Below, piece by piece: positions 10,301 to 18,705 of a DNA stretch of 57,388 nt (position 1 is its first letter; each line of letters starts with the position of its first letter). The stretch lies in the NCBI GenBank assembly GCA_028698585.1, contig JAQVWG010000011.1:1-57388 (forward strand), given 5' to 3'. The notes beneath the pieces were generated by a model that did not search any database, was not told where the DNA came from, and saw nothing but the letters and a program-made list of their open reading frames with translations. This DNA is from Clostridia bacterium. GTDB lineage: Bacteria; Bacillota; Clostridia; Christensenellales; CAG-314. The position numbers were made by a program, and so were the translations under genes.

Positions 10301-10985
10301 GCTGAATGTAGTGTACGTCGTTGGTTGCAACCAATTCGATATCGTGCTTCTTGGCTAGGGCAATTAAGCGTGGATTAACGTACCTTTCCTCTGCAAGACC
10401 ATGGTCCTGCAACTCTAAATAATAGTCATCTTGGAATAATTGTTTATATGCCAGTAATACCTGCTCTGCATCACTTTCCCTATTAGTCAGTATAAGTTGT
10501 GGCACCTCACCGGCTATACAGGCAGACAGGCATATTAGCCCTCGGCTATGTTGCTTGAGTAATTCAAAATCAATTCGGGGTTTATAGTAGAATCCATCGA
10601 CAAAAGCGCAAGAATTGAGTTTAACGAGATTGCTATATCCTTCGTTATCTTTAGCGAGCAGAATAAGGTGGTAGTACTCTCTGTCCACCTTGCCTTCCTT
10701 CCTGTGCATATTGTCAACCACATAGAACTCGCAACCGATAATGGGCTTGACCATATTATCCTTGGCAATCCGCGCAGCCTCATCACCCTGCTCCTCTTTG
10801 ATTGCCTTGATACGTTCTTGTTCAGCAATATAGAATTGATATGCACCATACATATTACCGTGATCGGTTATAGCAACAGCCTTCATCCCCTTCTGGTGGC
10901 ACCGATCGAAAATATCCTTGATTCTCGATGCACCGTCAAGCAGACTATACTCTGTATGCACGTGTAGATGAACAAAATCTCCCAT
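7386..10985 (-). CDS. dnaE: DNA polymerase III alpha subunit, DnaE type
   Basis: This 1199-residue protein polymerises DNA at the replication fork. The N-terminal PHP domain opens with HLHVHTEYSLLDG and contains ITDHGNMYG. It is followed by GPGRGSGASS and the palm motif PDFDIDF (about residues 411-417) carrying the catalytic aspartates, then fingers, a helix-hairpin-helix region and a C-terminal OB fold (VTIQGTISARADD). There is no inserted exonuclease domain, so it is DnaE rather than PolC. The length is close to the usual 1100-1200. AAGGAAAG precedes the ATG. It is followed by a strong terminator, and about 400 bases separate it from whiA, so it probably has its own promoter. Confidence 0.97.
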   Translation of the reverse strand: MGDFVHLHVHTEYSLLDGASRIKDIFDRCHQKGMKAVAITDHGNMYGAYQFYIAEQERIKAIKEEQGDEAARIAKDNMVKPIIGCEFYVVDNMHRKEGKVDREYYHLILLAKDNEGYSNLVKLNSCAFVDGFYYKPRIDFELLKQHSRGLICLSACIAGEVPQLILTNRESDAEQVLLAYKQLFQDDYYLELQDHGLAEERYVNPRLIALAKKHDIELVATNDVHYIQRADAEAHDLLLCVQTIKDYDDPTRLRFEGTEYYLKEPKEMEELFSYIPSAIENTVKIAQKCNVEIKKEQLLPNYVPPDGSTPEQFLRNLMEEGLAEKYGTPLPQNVLDRAEYEFRVIKKMGFIEYYLIVWDFIHYAEKNGIAVGPGRGSGASSIVAYAVGITKVEPLRYDLIFERFLNPERVSMPDFDIDFCMDRRQEVINYVMDKYGHDNVAQIITFGTMASKNAIKDVARALKVPYATVDKITKLIPNGSKANIKQMLGLEKGKNDEDWTLPELKEIYTQDYQMKRAIDLAMQLEGLPRQSSMHAAGVVICKDPISDHVPLQRKGDSITTQFNMTEVEKLGLLKIDFLGLTNLTDIDKAIRAVKQNRGIDIDFSTCTYDDPKVFELICSGDTRAVFQLESGGMTRLMKELQPTHLEDIIAGISLFRPGPMAFIPDYINGKRTQGEVTYLHPMLKNILKTTYGCMVYQEQIMQICREMAGFSYGDADVVRRAMSKKKASEMEIQRKYFLYGKPATPAERARGKADVEGAIARGVDENIANQVFDKMTDFARYAFNKPHAAGYAYIAYQTAYLKCYFLPEFIASILTNRMTKIDEIKKYVAYAQEKGIKVIIPDINKSYVGFTVDNGDIRFGLAAIKGVGENAIELIIQERMQHGLFKSFEDFLTRMDKYSYNNQLENRVLNKRLIENMIKGGALDSLGLKRAEMMATYELVLDRISTQRKVRETGQLSITDLLGEDTTVVTTTNENIKEYGQKYLLALEKESLGICISGNPLIEYADKLRSYNFNTSYLTVDNDEDSRQQLESDWNNKRVVMGGCLSEVKKSITRAGKMMCSAKLEDLYGTISVLIFAGNYDKYKSALVDDNMVTIQGTISARADDEIKLFIDNIEVWKENDHSAVTSQKTLYLRIAKKDEELYDQITSILSNYEGDNRVILVIGSAKYSMPFTVRECAGIIYELTAKLGEQNVKFVEQK

Positions 10986-11385
10986 TCTTATATCGCTTTC
11001 CTTATGTATGTTTTCCTTTGATTATGCTGGTATCGTACCTATATAGTGGTGCTATTTGTAACTCTCTATTGTTTTTCCTTAGCTTAAGTTGTCAATATAA
11101 ATGCTTTTGAGCTCCGACGTTTAAGTTGAGATTACAAGTTATTATACCCTCTGCTAGAATAATGTAATTACCTTACGAGTGGTGCAATATGCAATTACCA
11201 TGCAGGTGGCAATATCTGTAATTCTATATTAGATAGGTGTTTACCTCAGTAGACCATGTATGTGCTATGAACTCAGACGGTCAAGATGAGATTACGAGTT
11301 ACCCCTCTATTTGCTTGTTGTCATCATTAACTGTTTTTCGGCATTCAGTCACTGAATGGTTATGCACCCATTTGATACTACTGCC
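10986..11385. other. Gene-free gap with an imperfect direct repeat and a palindrome
   Basis: No gene seen. A degenerate direct repeat of about 35 bases (starting near 11109 and near 11269, 160 bases apart, sharing GAGATTAC-AGTTA) resembles the 3'-flank duplications elsewhere in the window. CATTCAG/CTGAATG form a short hairpin at 11342-11358 after the whiA stop, but no T-run follows, so I do not call it a terminator. Confidence 0.4.
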
Positions 11386-12339
11386 CTAAGTGTCAAGTTG
11401 CTCCTGCTCAGCAAACTCTATCAGCTTGTTCATACGGTGTGCTGCACCGCTCTTGGTAATGCCGAGCATATCCGCTAACTCTGCAATGCTGGCCGACGCA
11501 TTCTCCATGCGTAAATCTGCCATTTGTTTAAGTTTATCATCGAGTAGGTTCATCTTGCCACTCTCAATGAGCTTCTTAATACACTCTATCTGCTTCTCGG
11601 CCGCATCTATACTCTTGTTGATGTTTGCTACGTCACAGTTGGCTTGCCTGTTGGCTTGATTGCGTAACATTCTGGCTATTTTGACATCTTCTAGTACGAA
11701 CATACATTGTTGTGCGCCAAAAAAAGTCAGTATATCACTCAACGTGTCACTCTCTTGAATATACACACTGACACCGCTCTTGCGGTCAATGCTCTTGAAA
11801 TCAAAACCGAATTGGCTCATAATCTGCACGAGTGTTAATGCTAAGTTACTATTACTGAGCGCAAACTCCATTTTATAACTCAATGACTGTTTTTCGTCTG
11901 TTATCTGTGGCACCACTACCGATCCACAGCATAAAAACAGTGCCCTGACGAAGCTTTTTTTACAACACTCCTGTTCTATAACGTAAGGACTAACATTACT
12001 GTTGATTTGAGTTAATCCATTATCATCACGATAAAGCACACCACAGTCGAACAGTATCTGTTGGTTGAATACTGTGATTGTGTACAGGTACTTATTCTTG
12101 TTGACATTCTCAGCAAGTATATCAGTCTGTTGACCGTATAACTTGTCCACAATTTGTGCGATATATTTAACAAAATCTAAATTAATCGAAGATATGCAGA
12201 AACCAACACCCTTCTGTGATATAGATAGCTCGCTAGACATAATGACTGCAGTCAAAAAAGCGTTAAGACAGCATGGTGGCTGGTGTTGGTTGAGTAGTAT
12301 TTCGTTCTTTACTTGTTGCGAAAAAGTAAGTTTTTCCAT
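11386..12339 (-). CDS. whiA: WhiA-family DNA-binding regulator
   Basis: WhiA proteins join a LAGLIDADG-homing-endonuclease-like N-terminal fold without nuclease activity to a C-terminal helix-turn-helix, and influence division and chromosome segregation in Gram-positive bacteria. I place the start at the ATG at 12339 (MEKLTFSQQVKNEI), which matches the family N-terminus (a short lead, then F-S-x-x-V/T-K-x-E-L) and gives 317 residues. A TTG start at 12387 would add 16 residues but has no ribosome binding site. The cysteine pair typical of the family (PPCCLNAFL) and the C-terminal helix-turn-helix (SIAELADMLGITKSGAAHRMNKL) are visible. It follows the PHP gene by about 100 bases. The rapZ and yvcK genes that usually sit beside whiA are missing here. 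Confidence 0.93.
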   Translation of the reverse strand: MEKLTFSQQVKNEILLNQHQPPCCLNAFLTAVIMSSELSISQKGVGFCISSINLDFVKYIAQIVDKLYGQQTDILAENVNKNKYLYTITVFNQQILFDCGVLYRDDNGLTQINSNVSPYVIEQECCKKSFVRALFLCCGSVVVPQITDEKQSLSYKMEFALSNSNLALTLVQIMSQFGFDFKSIDRKSGVSVYIQESDTLSDILTFFGAQQCMFVLEDVKIARMLRNQANRQANCDVANINKSIDAAEKQIECIKKLIESGKMNLLDDKLKQMADLRMENASASIAELADMLGITKSGAAHRMNKLIEFAEQEQLDT

Positions 12340-12445
12340 TATTCTATTCTTAATATTCCGTACTAGTGTTTTTTGGGGGCCAGTCAACTCGTTGACTTGA
12401 CGGATGTATCTTCTTACTGCGTAGATATCAGTAATATTGTGTAGT

Positions 12446-13189
12446 CTACCAGCGTTTTGTCAACTTGACTGTCTTCTCCCAGTTAACAATCCTCGACTTG
12501 TCTAGATTGACTCTCTCAACCACGCTTAATGGTACACTTACATCTCCCACTCTATCTGGCGAGTGAGCGTCCGAACTCAATAAGAAATCCACTCCGTAAG
12601 ACTCGAACTCTAACACTTGCTCATCAGTCATGCTTACTTTCTTACCATTGAGCTCAATGAATACCCCGTTATTTATTGCAGCCTTGGCAACTGGTGCTAT
12701 CTCCATAGCCAATCCATAGAATGGGTGTGTGAATGCATTCATAACGCTATTATTGATAGCGTTACAGAATGCTCTTGTTGTAGATTTGATTTCCCTTGCG
12801 CTTCTGTGGTGCGGAATAATGCCACGTAAATTATATCTAAAATAATCTAATATATTCTTGGGTTTAGCAATCTGGTGAAAACCTGCAACTATATAGTCGA
12901 ATACACCCATGTCTGCGTTCTGTAAATCCAAGTCACCGTTACTGTCATATATGTTGGCCTCTATTCCCAGTAATATCTCTATGTCATCATATTGGGCATT
13001 GAGTCTATCAATGCACTCCCTAGCCTGATAAAGCTTGGCAACAGATGTACCAAATGCAATATGGCCGAGTCCGTGATCGGTGATACCCAACTGCTTGAGA
13101 CCAACCTTTCTGGCGGCGTCTACCATCTCTTCTACTGTTCCTTTGCCATCGCTGTATTTAGTGTGGCAGTGCAAGTCGCTTAGAATCAT
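12446..13189 (-). CDS. PHP-domain metal-dependent phosphoesterase (YcdX/histidinol-phosphatase-like)
   Basis: This 247-residue protein is a stand-alone PHP domain. Metal-binding motifs are visible in order: DLHCHTKYSDG near the N-terminus, ITDHG, the glutamate in GIEANI, FTHPFYG, and SSDAHSPDRVG near the C-terminus. Family members hydrolyse phosphate esters using three metal ions; the exact substrate is not evident. Genes of this type are often found between murB and whiA in Clostridia, which is its position here. AAGGAAG lies directly before the ATG. Confidence 0.85.
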   Translation of the reverse strand: MILSDLHCHTKYSDGKGTVEEMVDAARKVGLKQLGITDHGLGHIAFGTSVAKLYQARECIDRLNAQYDDIEILLGIEANIYDSNGDLDLQNADMGVFDYIVAGFHQIAKPKNILDYFRYNLRGIIPHHRSAREIKSTTRAFCNAINNSVMNAFTHPFYGLAMEIAPVAKAAINNGVFIELNGKKVSMTDEQVLEFESYGVDFLLSSDAHSPDRVGDVSVPLSVVERVNLDKSRIVNWEKTVKLTKRW

Positions 13190-13257
13190 CTTCCTTAGTC
13201 CTTATATATGGTATTGAACCACCTGTCCTGCTCCTATCATTCAATACCTGTCTTGAT

Positions 13258-14172
13258 TTATTCTATATACGTAATTTCCCTCTTTAGCATTATACCATAT
13301 TCAGCATATATTCGCTTGGTGATAATGTCAATGAGTTTTTTTACATCCACGCTTCGTGCCTTACCGGCATTAACTATAAATCCACTGTGCTTGTATGACA
13401 CTTGTGCACCGAACACTGTTGCGCCCTTCAATCCTGCTTGTTCAATGAGTCTTGCAGGTATTACGTTGCCCTCTCTCATGAACACACTACCTGCCGAGGG
13501 TAAATCTAGTGGCTGTGTCTTACTCTTGCTCGCCCATATATCGCTTATCTTGCGCTGTATGTCTAATCTGGGCGCAGGGGATAGTTTCAACTTGGTTGCT
13601 AATACTATTAGCCTGTCCCCCTTCAGCACACTGGAACGATAAGAGTATTTCATCTGCGCATTAGTGTATGTAAAGAGTCTTTTCCCATCAGTTAACAGTG
13701 TGCTGTCGACAATGTCGCTCATTTGACTGCCGTAACAGCCACTATTAAGCACTGTACAACCACCTATGCTAGCAGGTATACATGCGCAGAACTCTGCACC
13801 ACTTAGCCCACTTCTTATTGCCAGATTACTGACAGCACCAGTGGTCGCTCCTGCATACGCTATTAGCATATTGCCACTGACCCTACACCTGCACAGTTGA
13901 CCACCTAGTTTAATTATCACACCATTATATCCGTCATCATCGGCCAAACAATTACTGCCACGACCCAGTACGAAGTATGGTATGCCACTATTAGACAATG
14001 CGGTAATGACCCTCATCAATGCGCTGATAGTAGTGGGCGTACATAACAGTGCATTGCCACCTATTGAGAATGTCGTTAGGTTGCTAAGACTTACATCAGT
14101 ATCTAATCTGCAGTTATCTATACTTTGGAGTATACCAACGGCTTTTTTTGTGTAATAATCATTATATACCAT
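13258..14172 (-). CDS. murB: UDP-N-acetylenolpyruvoylglucosamine reductase (MurB)
   Basis: MurB is the FAD enzyme that reduces UDP-GlcNAc-enolpyruvate to UDP-MurNAc, the second committed step of peptidoglycan synthesis, in the cytoplasm. The 304-residue protein shows the FAD-binding motifs TTFSIGG and GRGSNCLADD, then IPASIGGCTVLNSGCYG, YSYRSSVLKG, the catalytic-serine motif LPSAGSVFMR, and a C-terminal ILKREITYIE-like tail (read as MLKREITYIE). It belongs to the shorter Gram-positive class. No clear ribosome binding site precedes the ATG; the 13-base gap to the upstream stop suggests coupled translation. Confidence 0.95.
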   Translation of the reverse strand: MVYNDYYTKKAVGILQSIDNCRLDTDVSLSNLTTFSIGGNALLCTPTTISALMRVITALSNSGIPYFVLGRGSNCLADDDGYNGVIIKLGGQLCRCRVSGNMLIAYAGATTGAVSNLAIRSGLSGAEFCACIPASIGGCTVLNSGCYGSQMSDIVDSTLLTDGKRLFTYTNAQMKYSYRSSVLKGDRLIVLATKLKLSPAPRLDIQRKISDIWASKSKTQPLDLPSAGSVFMREGNVIPARLIEQAGLKGATVFGAQVSYKHSGFIVNAGKARSVDVKKLIDIITKRIYAEYGIMLKREITYIE

Positions 14173-14185
14173 ATAACGTTTTTTT

Positions 14186-15343
14186 TCAATCTCCTAGCCA
14201 TAACATAGGCAAAAAAATATCCAGATTATTTTTTGAAGCTTTTTGAAGGCTACTTATGTCATCTTGCCGTTGTTTGAACAGTATTTCTATATCGCAGAAC
14301 GCATTAATGGTGGTAATCTCTGTAGATAATGCTTCTTGAAGTTGTGCCATATAACCATCGACATATACGGGTATGTTCAGCACAGACAACATATATGCTT
14401 GATCAATTAACATCTGCGTAGATGGACTTACTAGATACTGCAACAGACTAATGCACTTGTCCATATACATTGTCTGCGCAGAAATAGCCATGTACTGAAC
14501 TAGATCAGTGAAGTGCTTTAACGGTTGATACACCAATGCGGACACGCTACCGCTACTCAGTCTGTTCTCCAACTTGTATATATCTCTCTGGGTGCCCAGT
14601 AGCATTGTGCCGTCATTATCAATGAAGTGTGCATAGGCGTCATACTGCGATATGGCATTATCGAGTAGTACGAAATTATCACTAGTCAGTTTATGCGCTG
14701 TATTGAGCGACAGACAAGTCAGTGGCAAGTTACACTTTCCATATCCTGTTACACAGGAAACATTTTTTGACTTCTTGTCATGTGCATAATTGTAGGTCAA
14801 TACTTCAATAAGGTTAACTCTATTGCTAGTTGCAGTCATATCACTTGGCAATAAGTGCTGTACGCTAGACTGTCTTGTAAACAAGCAATAGCCACCCATC
14901 ATATAAGCAACTGCATATAACTTGTTAAGCACCGTGCCACCCTCAATCAACTCTCTCCTTACACCCTTAGCAACAGTGTTGACGTCTAGTTCGACAATAT
15001 AATCCAAAAAACTGCGCCCAACTCCTACCCCAAATGATAATAAGTCAAAAGACTCCTTATTTTGCACTTTTAACAATGCCTGCTCATATGTCAATGTGCT
15101 GATATGTACATATGTACTTTTGTTATTATGTTCATATGCAGATATGATTCTCTTAAGCCAGCTGGCGCGCGAAATACTGCCTCCCTCGGCAGTGTCGATA
15201 TGCCATATCTGTAATATACAGGGCTCGGTGTTGGACTTCTCGTGCTGTTGACTGAACTTGGGGATAACCCAGAGAATGCAGAACAGCACATATATGATTA
15301 ATAACCCAACCCCCACCATGCGCTTGCCGTCATTGACTTGCAT
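14186..15343 (-). CDS. Membrane-anchored extracellular solute-binding-like protein
   Basis: The 385-residue protein begins with a single hydrophobic segment (about residues 9-28, VGVGLLIIYVLFCILW), then a domain resembling family 1 solute-binding proteins. The region LQIWHIDTAEGGSISRASW, the following helix and FDLLSFGVGVG match the pattern of those proteins, which bind sugars or oligosaccharides outside the membrane. There is no lipobox, so it is probably held by the uncleaved helix. No ABC permease or ATPase gene is adjacent; it is placed directly upstream of murB, 13 bases away. A sensing role in wall metabolism is possible but is inference. A TATAAT sits only eight bases before the ATG, so the transcript may be nearly leaderless. 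Confidence 0.65.
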   Translation of the reverse strand: MQVNDGKRMVGVGLLIIYVLFCILWVIPKFSQQHEKSNTEPCILQIWHIDTAEGGSISRASWLKRIISAYEHNNKSTYVHISTLTYEQALLKVQNKESFDLLSFGVGVGRSFLDYIVELDVNTVAKGVRRELIEGGTVLNKLYAVAYMMGGYCLFTRQSSVQHLLPSDMTATSNRVNLIEVLTYNYAHDKKSKNVSCVTGYGKCNLPLTCLSLNTAHKLTSDNFVLLDNAISQYDAYAHFIDNDGTMLLGTQRDIYKLENRLSSGSVSALVYQPLKHFTDLVQYMAISAQTMYMDKCISLLQYLVSPSTQMLIDQAYMLSVLNIPVYVDGYMAQLQEALSTEITTINAFCDIEILFKQRQDDISSLQKASKNNLDIFLPMLWLGD

Positions 15344-16712
15344 ACACCATTATATGCTAGCAGTAAAGCAACAATACCTTATGTCAATCTAGATGGTATA
15401 ACAATATCTTGCGCGTTAATTGTGTAAATTACCTCGCCATAGGCCAATCATAACCAGAAATAATCGCCCAGTAGATAAATGTCAAATATTGCATTAATAG
15501 GTTAAATTATAGTCTGTCTACTGCGGTATATATTAGTCGTATCTTATTCTTACTATCATATGACAGCAATAGATAACTTCCCCGACAATTAGTCCAAATC
15601 AGCAATATTGGACTAATGCTCGATTAATTGTGCCTATATACGACATATTTTCACCCTTAGGAATAATCCTTTATGTCAACCGACAAAAGTAGTCAATATT
15701 AATCAATACTTACCACGCATCATACCATTCCACTATATTTATACATTTTCTGCGCAAGTATAAGTTATTGTTACACTTCATCTTGTTTTTCACTATATTT
15801 ATTATAAATTATTCATAATATGACCATAAATGACATTAGTCATTTAATGATGATTATCTACATTTTTCTACACGCCAGTAATCGTCAAATTGTAACATAA
15901 ATTGATTGAATTCGCACAGGGCGAATATTGTCGAATATAACTAGCTTAGTAGGCGATATTTTTTGGTATAGTATGTCAGTAATAGCTCTAGCGAACAGTC
16001 TATGCGTACAGCTCATTAACATACTCAACCATTAAGTAACAGTACGCTAACTATCAAGGTGTATTCAGAACAGCATGTTAGTCACATTGTATTATGCTTC
16101 GTATATCACACCAGCATGTCTAAAGGTATATTCAACAATATTATGCTGGTAATAGGAAAACACAGTCAAGTAGTACTGCTAAACATCTATATTCAACAAT
16201 CTATAACATCATTGGAGGAATACGCTATGGGTTAATGCAGTTAACTGGCACCTTAGATACTGCTATGCGTTCGCCAGATGTCTAAAGGTGTATTCAACAA
16301 TATTATGTTAGTAATAGGATACGGGCTGGTAGCACAACTTAATGATAACACTTACAACTTGCATTTACGTATACACTGCGACTACGACAAGAGATACTAG
16401 ACATAATTATATACATCAACTTATAGTCGCAATATGCTCATCAAGCATTACCAGCCATCGCATTAACCATTAAATATACAGATGCCACATGTACTGTGGC
16501 ATTTAATGACAAAAAAATATATAATTCGCTCAATCCAAGTGATTTATATCAGAATAACTGCTTGAAGTTGGCGTCTGTGTCGCCGTTATTGCTCTCGCTG
16601 TTCTGTGTAAAAGTGGCTGGGTTAGTGTTCGTCAGCTTAACACTACAGTCTAACACAGTATTACCCTACATATAAGTCTCTAATTATCTAATTACGGTAA
16701 GTAGAAACTACA
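15344..16712. other. 1.4-kb gene-free region with several repeat copies
   Basis: No gene seen; both strands are full of stops and no structured-RNA signature was recognised. A 46-base direct repeat occurs at about 16111-16157 and 16274-16319 (162 bases apart, core TAAAGG-TATTCAACAATATTATG). A more decayed relative begins near 16058 and another near 16187. The right end holds the duplicated 3' end of the antiporter gene, listed separately. Confidence 0.5.
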
Positions 16713-16808
16713 TTACTTCTTGGTGTTGGCGTCTGTGTCGCCGTTATTACTCTCGCTGTTCTGTGTAAAAGTGGCTGGGTTAGTGTTCGTCAGCTCCACA
16801 CTACAGTC
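16567..16808. repeat. Duplication of the antiporter gene 3' end, period 158 bp
   Basis: The 84 bases at 16725-16808 lie inside the antiporter gene and encode its C-terminal tail. They recur at 16567-16650 outside the gene with only a few mismatches (GGCGTCTGTGTCGCC... in both). The copy has no start codon or ribosome site of its own, so it is a non-coding remnant. Confidence 0.9.
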
Positions 16809-18074
16809 CATTGTATTCATATTTTGTTTATCATCACCTTGCGTGGGTGTTGTTAACGTCTGTTCATCTTCGTTGTTCTGTAGTTCCTTAGCGCGTTTTC
16901 TGGGTGTCGGTCTGTCTATTTCGCCGGCTTTGATTAAAGCAATCTTGGTAACTAACGGGCCTATCAGTTCATACACCAGCGTGGCTGCTAGCACGATAGC
17001 GTTGACCTGCTCGCCAAACTGTGGCAGTTGAACCATGACTATCGTAGCCATGCCTATGGCAACGCCAGCCTGAGGGAGTAGAGTTAACCCTAGATATTTA
17101 CACACATTATCATCTGCTTTGACTATCTTAGCACCCACCAAAGCGCCTAAATATTTACCAACGGATCTGGCTATAAGATACATAATACCGATTATTCCCA
17201 CCGTTGGCAACACCGATATATCTAGTTGTGCACCGGATATGATGAAGAACAGCATAAATAATGGGTACGTCCACCTATCTAATACATCAAGTTGTACTGC
17301 ATTCTGTTTGAAGAAGTTACAGTAAATGCAACCAATCGTCATACATATTAATAGAGATGATGCCTTGCATATCGTTGCCAGTGCAACACCGCACATGGTA
17401 ATAGCAATAATTAGAGTTAACCTGTTGGCACGAGATTTGAACAGTCTGGTCCCGTAAGCACAAATAAATCCCAGCGCTCCACCCACAGCGAATGATATCA
17501 ATATCTCGAGTAGTGGCATTACAACTGCATCTAGAACGGTAACAGTACCACCAACTGCTAGCACTTTGGCAATAGATAATGATATGGCAAAAACTATCAA
17601 GCCGATGGCATCATCTAGCGCAACTACGGGCAACAATGTATCAGTAACCTTGCCCTTTGCCCTGTACTGTCTTACCACCATAAGTGTGGCTGCAGGTGCT
17701 GTTGCAGTAGCGATAGCGCCCAGTGTTATTGCTAACGGTATGGGCGTGCCTATTATCCACAACACTAGGTCTACAAGTGCGACTGCTGTCAGCGCTTGAA
17801 AACAGGTAATGGTAATGATACTCTTACCTAGCTGTTTGATTGTGGATAGTTTAATGGATGCACCTATCGAAAAAGCGATGAACCCTAGTGCTACCTCGGT
17901 AATCGCCTCAACCGTGCCTAGCGATTGCACGCTGAACAGCTTGAAACAGCAAGGGCCAATCAGTACGCCTGCAATTAAGTATCCTGTAACGTTAGGCAAG
18001 TGCACTAATTTCATTATCCGTGTAAAAAGTAGGCCTATAGCGAGTGCTAGGCCCAGAATCAATATAGTACTCAT
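16713..18074 (-). CDS. CPA2-family cation:proton antiporter (KefB/NapA-like)
   Basis: This 453-residue protein has about 12-13 hydrophobic segments and the fold signature of monovalent cation:proton antiporters. NVTGYLIAGVLIGP lies at the first re-entrant region and VALDDAIGLIVFAISLS carries the paired aspartates expected in ion-exchanging CPA2 proteins. The last 70 residues are hydrophilic, asparagine- and threonine-rich and probably unstructured; part of this tail is duplicated outside the gene. There is no RCK/TrkA domain. The small PII-like gene directly upstream ends five bases before the ATG, and the ribosome site GAGGAG lies inside that gene, so the two are coupled. Confidence 0.88.
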   Translation of the reverse strand: MSTILILGLALAIGLLFTRIMKLVHLPNVTGYLIAGVLIGPCCFKLFSVQSLGTVEAITEVALGFIAFSIGASIKLSTIKQLGKSIITITCFQALTAVALVDLVLWIIGTPIPLAITLGAIATATAPAATLMVVRQYRAKGKVTDTLLPVVALDDAIGLIVFAISLSIAKVLAVGGTVTVLDAVVMPLLEILISFAVGGALGFICAYGTRLFKSRANRLTLIIAITMCGVALATICKASSLLICMTIGCIYCNFFKQNAVQLDVLDRWTYPLFMLFFIISGAQLDISVLPTVGIIGIMYLIARSVGKYLGALVGAKIVKADDNVCKYLGLTLLPQAGVAIGMATIVMVQLPQFGEQVNAIVLAATLVYELIGPLVTKIALIKAGEIDRPTPRKRAKELQNNEDEQTLTTPTQGDDKQNMNTMDCSVELTNTNPATFTQNSESNNGDTDANTKK

Positions 18075-18079
18075 GTTAT

Positions 18080-18418
18080 TTAGTCAGTCAACTCCTCGAA
18101 GTAAGATAACGGTGTGGCAAGCATAAGCGCTTTATGCTGACCAACATCTTGATACACATCGCGCACAGCTTGTTTAACATTCTCTAGTTCCTCTTGTTCT
18201 ACTGCCAGCATGATAGTCGTATTAAGGTCGGTATTCTTGCTGTATAGTTGCCGCAATCCACCGAACACGGGCAATGGCTCAATATTGTTGTCCAGTATCG
18301 CATGTCTTATACTGGTAGTAGGTATCACTGTGCCCTTGAGCTCGTAGTCACGCAGATTATTGAGAAGTTTATTAAGGTGGTCATCGTTGCGTGTGACAAT
18401 TATCATGAACATTTTCAT
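18080..18418 (-). CDS. PII-like small signalling protein, partner of the antiporter
   Basis: The 112-residue protein begins MKMFMIIVTRNDDHLNKLL and shows the alternating pattern of the ferredoxin-like PII fold. It has an N-terminal strand, a helix, a G-T-V-I-x-T-x-S segment, PVFGGLRQLY, and a final strand ending in a short aromatic-containing tail. Proteins with this pattern, often next to membrane transporters, bind nucleotides as trimers and regulate the neighbour. The gene is first in the operon with the antiporter, and AGAGGTG precedes the ATG. The assignment rests on motif similarity by eye; the ligand is unknown. Confidence 0.65.
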   Translation of the reverse strand: MKMFMIIVTRNDDHLNKLLNNLRDYELKGTVIPTTSIRHAILDNNIEPLPVFGGLRQLYSKNTDLNTTIMLAVEQEELENVKQAVRDVYQDVGQHKALMLATPLSYFEELTD

Positions 18419-18604
18419 ATTGTTGCACCTCTGTTTTTCCTGTTTTTTTTACCTAACTATACTAGTCCTTTCAACAATAAAAATCAACTGTTTATGCTAA
18501 GCAATATTGCATTTAATGCAACTTTCGTGCACACTCTAATTACATTGACACTAGATATATTATGCCGTCAGGCGTATGTTAGTTAATAACCTAAAGAAAT
18601 ACTA

Positions 18605-18633
18605 TTTACTTTTGACCCGAATGGTAGTATACT
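18605..18633 (+). promoter_or_regulatory. Promoter of the MFS transporter gene
   Basis: TTTACT (18605-18610), 17 bases, then TATACT (18628-18633). A second TAGTATAC follows at about 18662-18669. The gene begins at 18706 after the ribosome site TGGAGG. Confidence 0.55.
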
Positions 18634-18705
18634 CAAAAACAGCAATACTTATCTCAAAAATAGTATACCCGAATAAACAGCAACATTATCAATGGAGGTT
18701 ATTAT

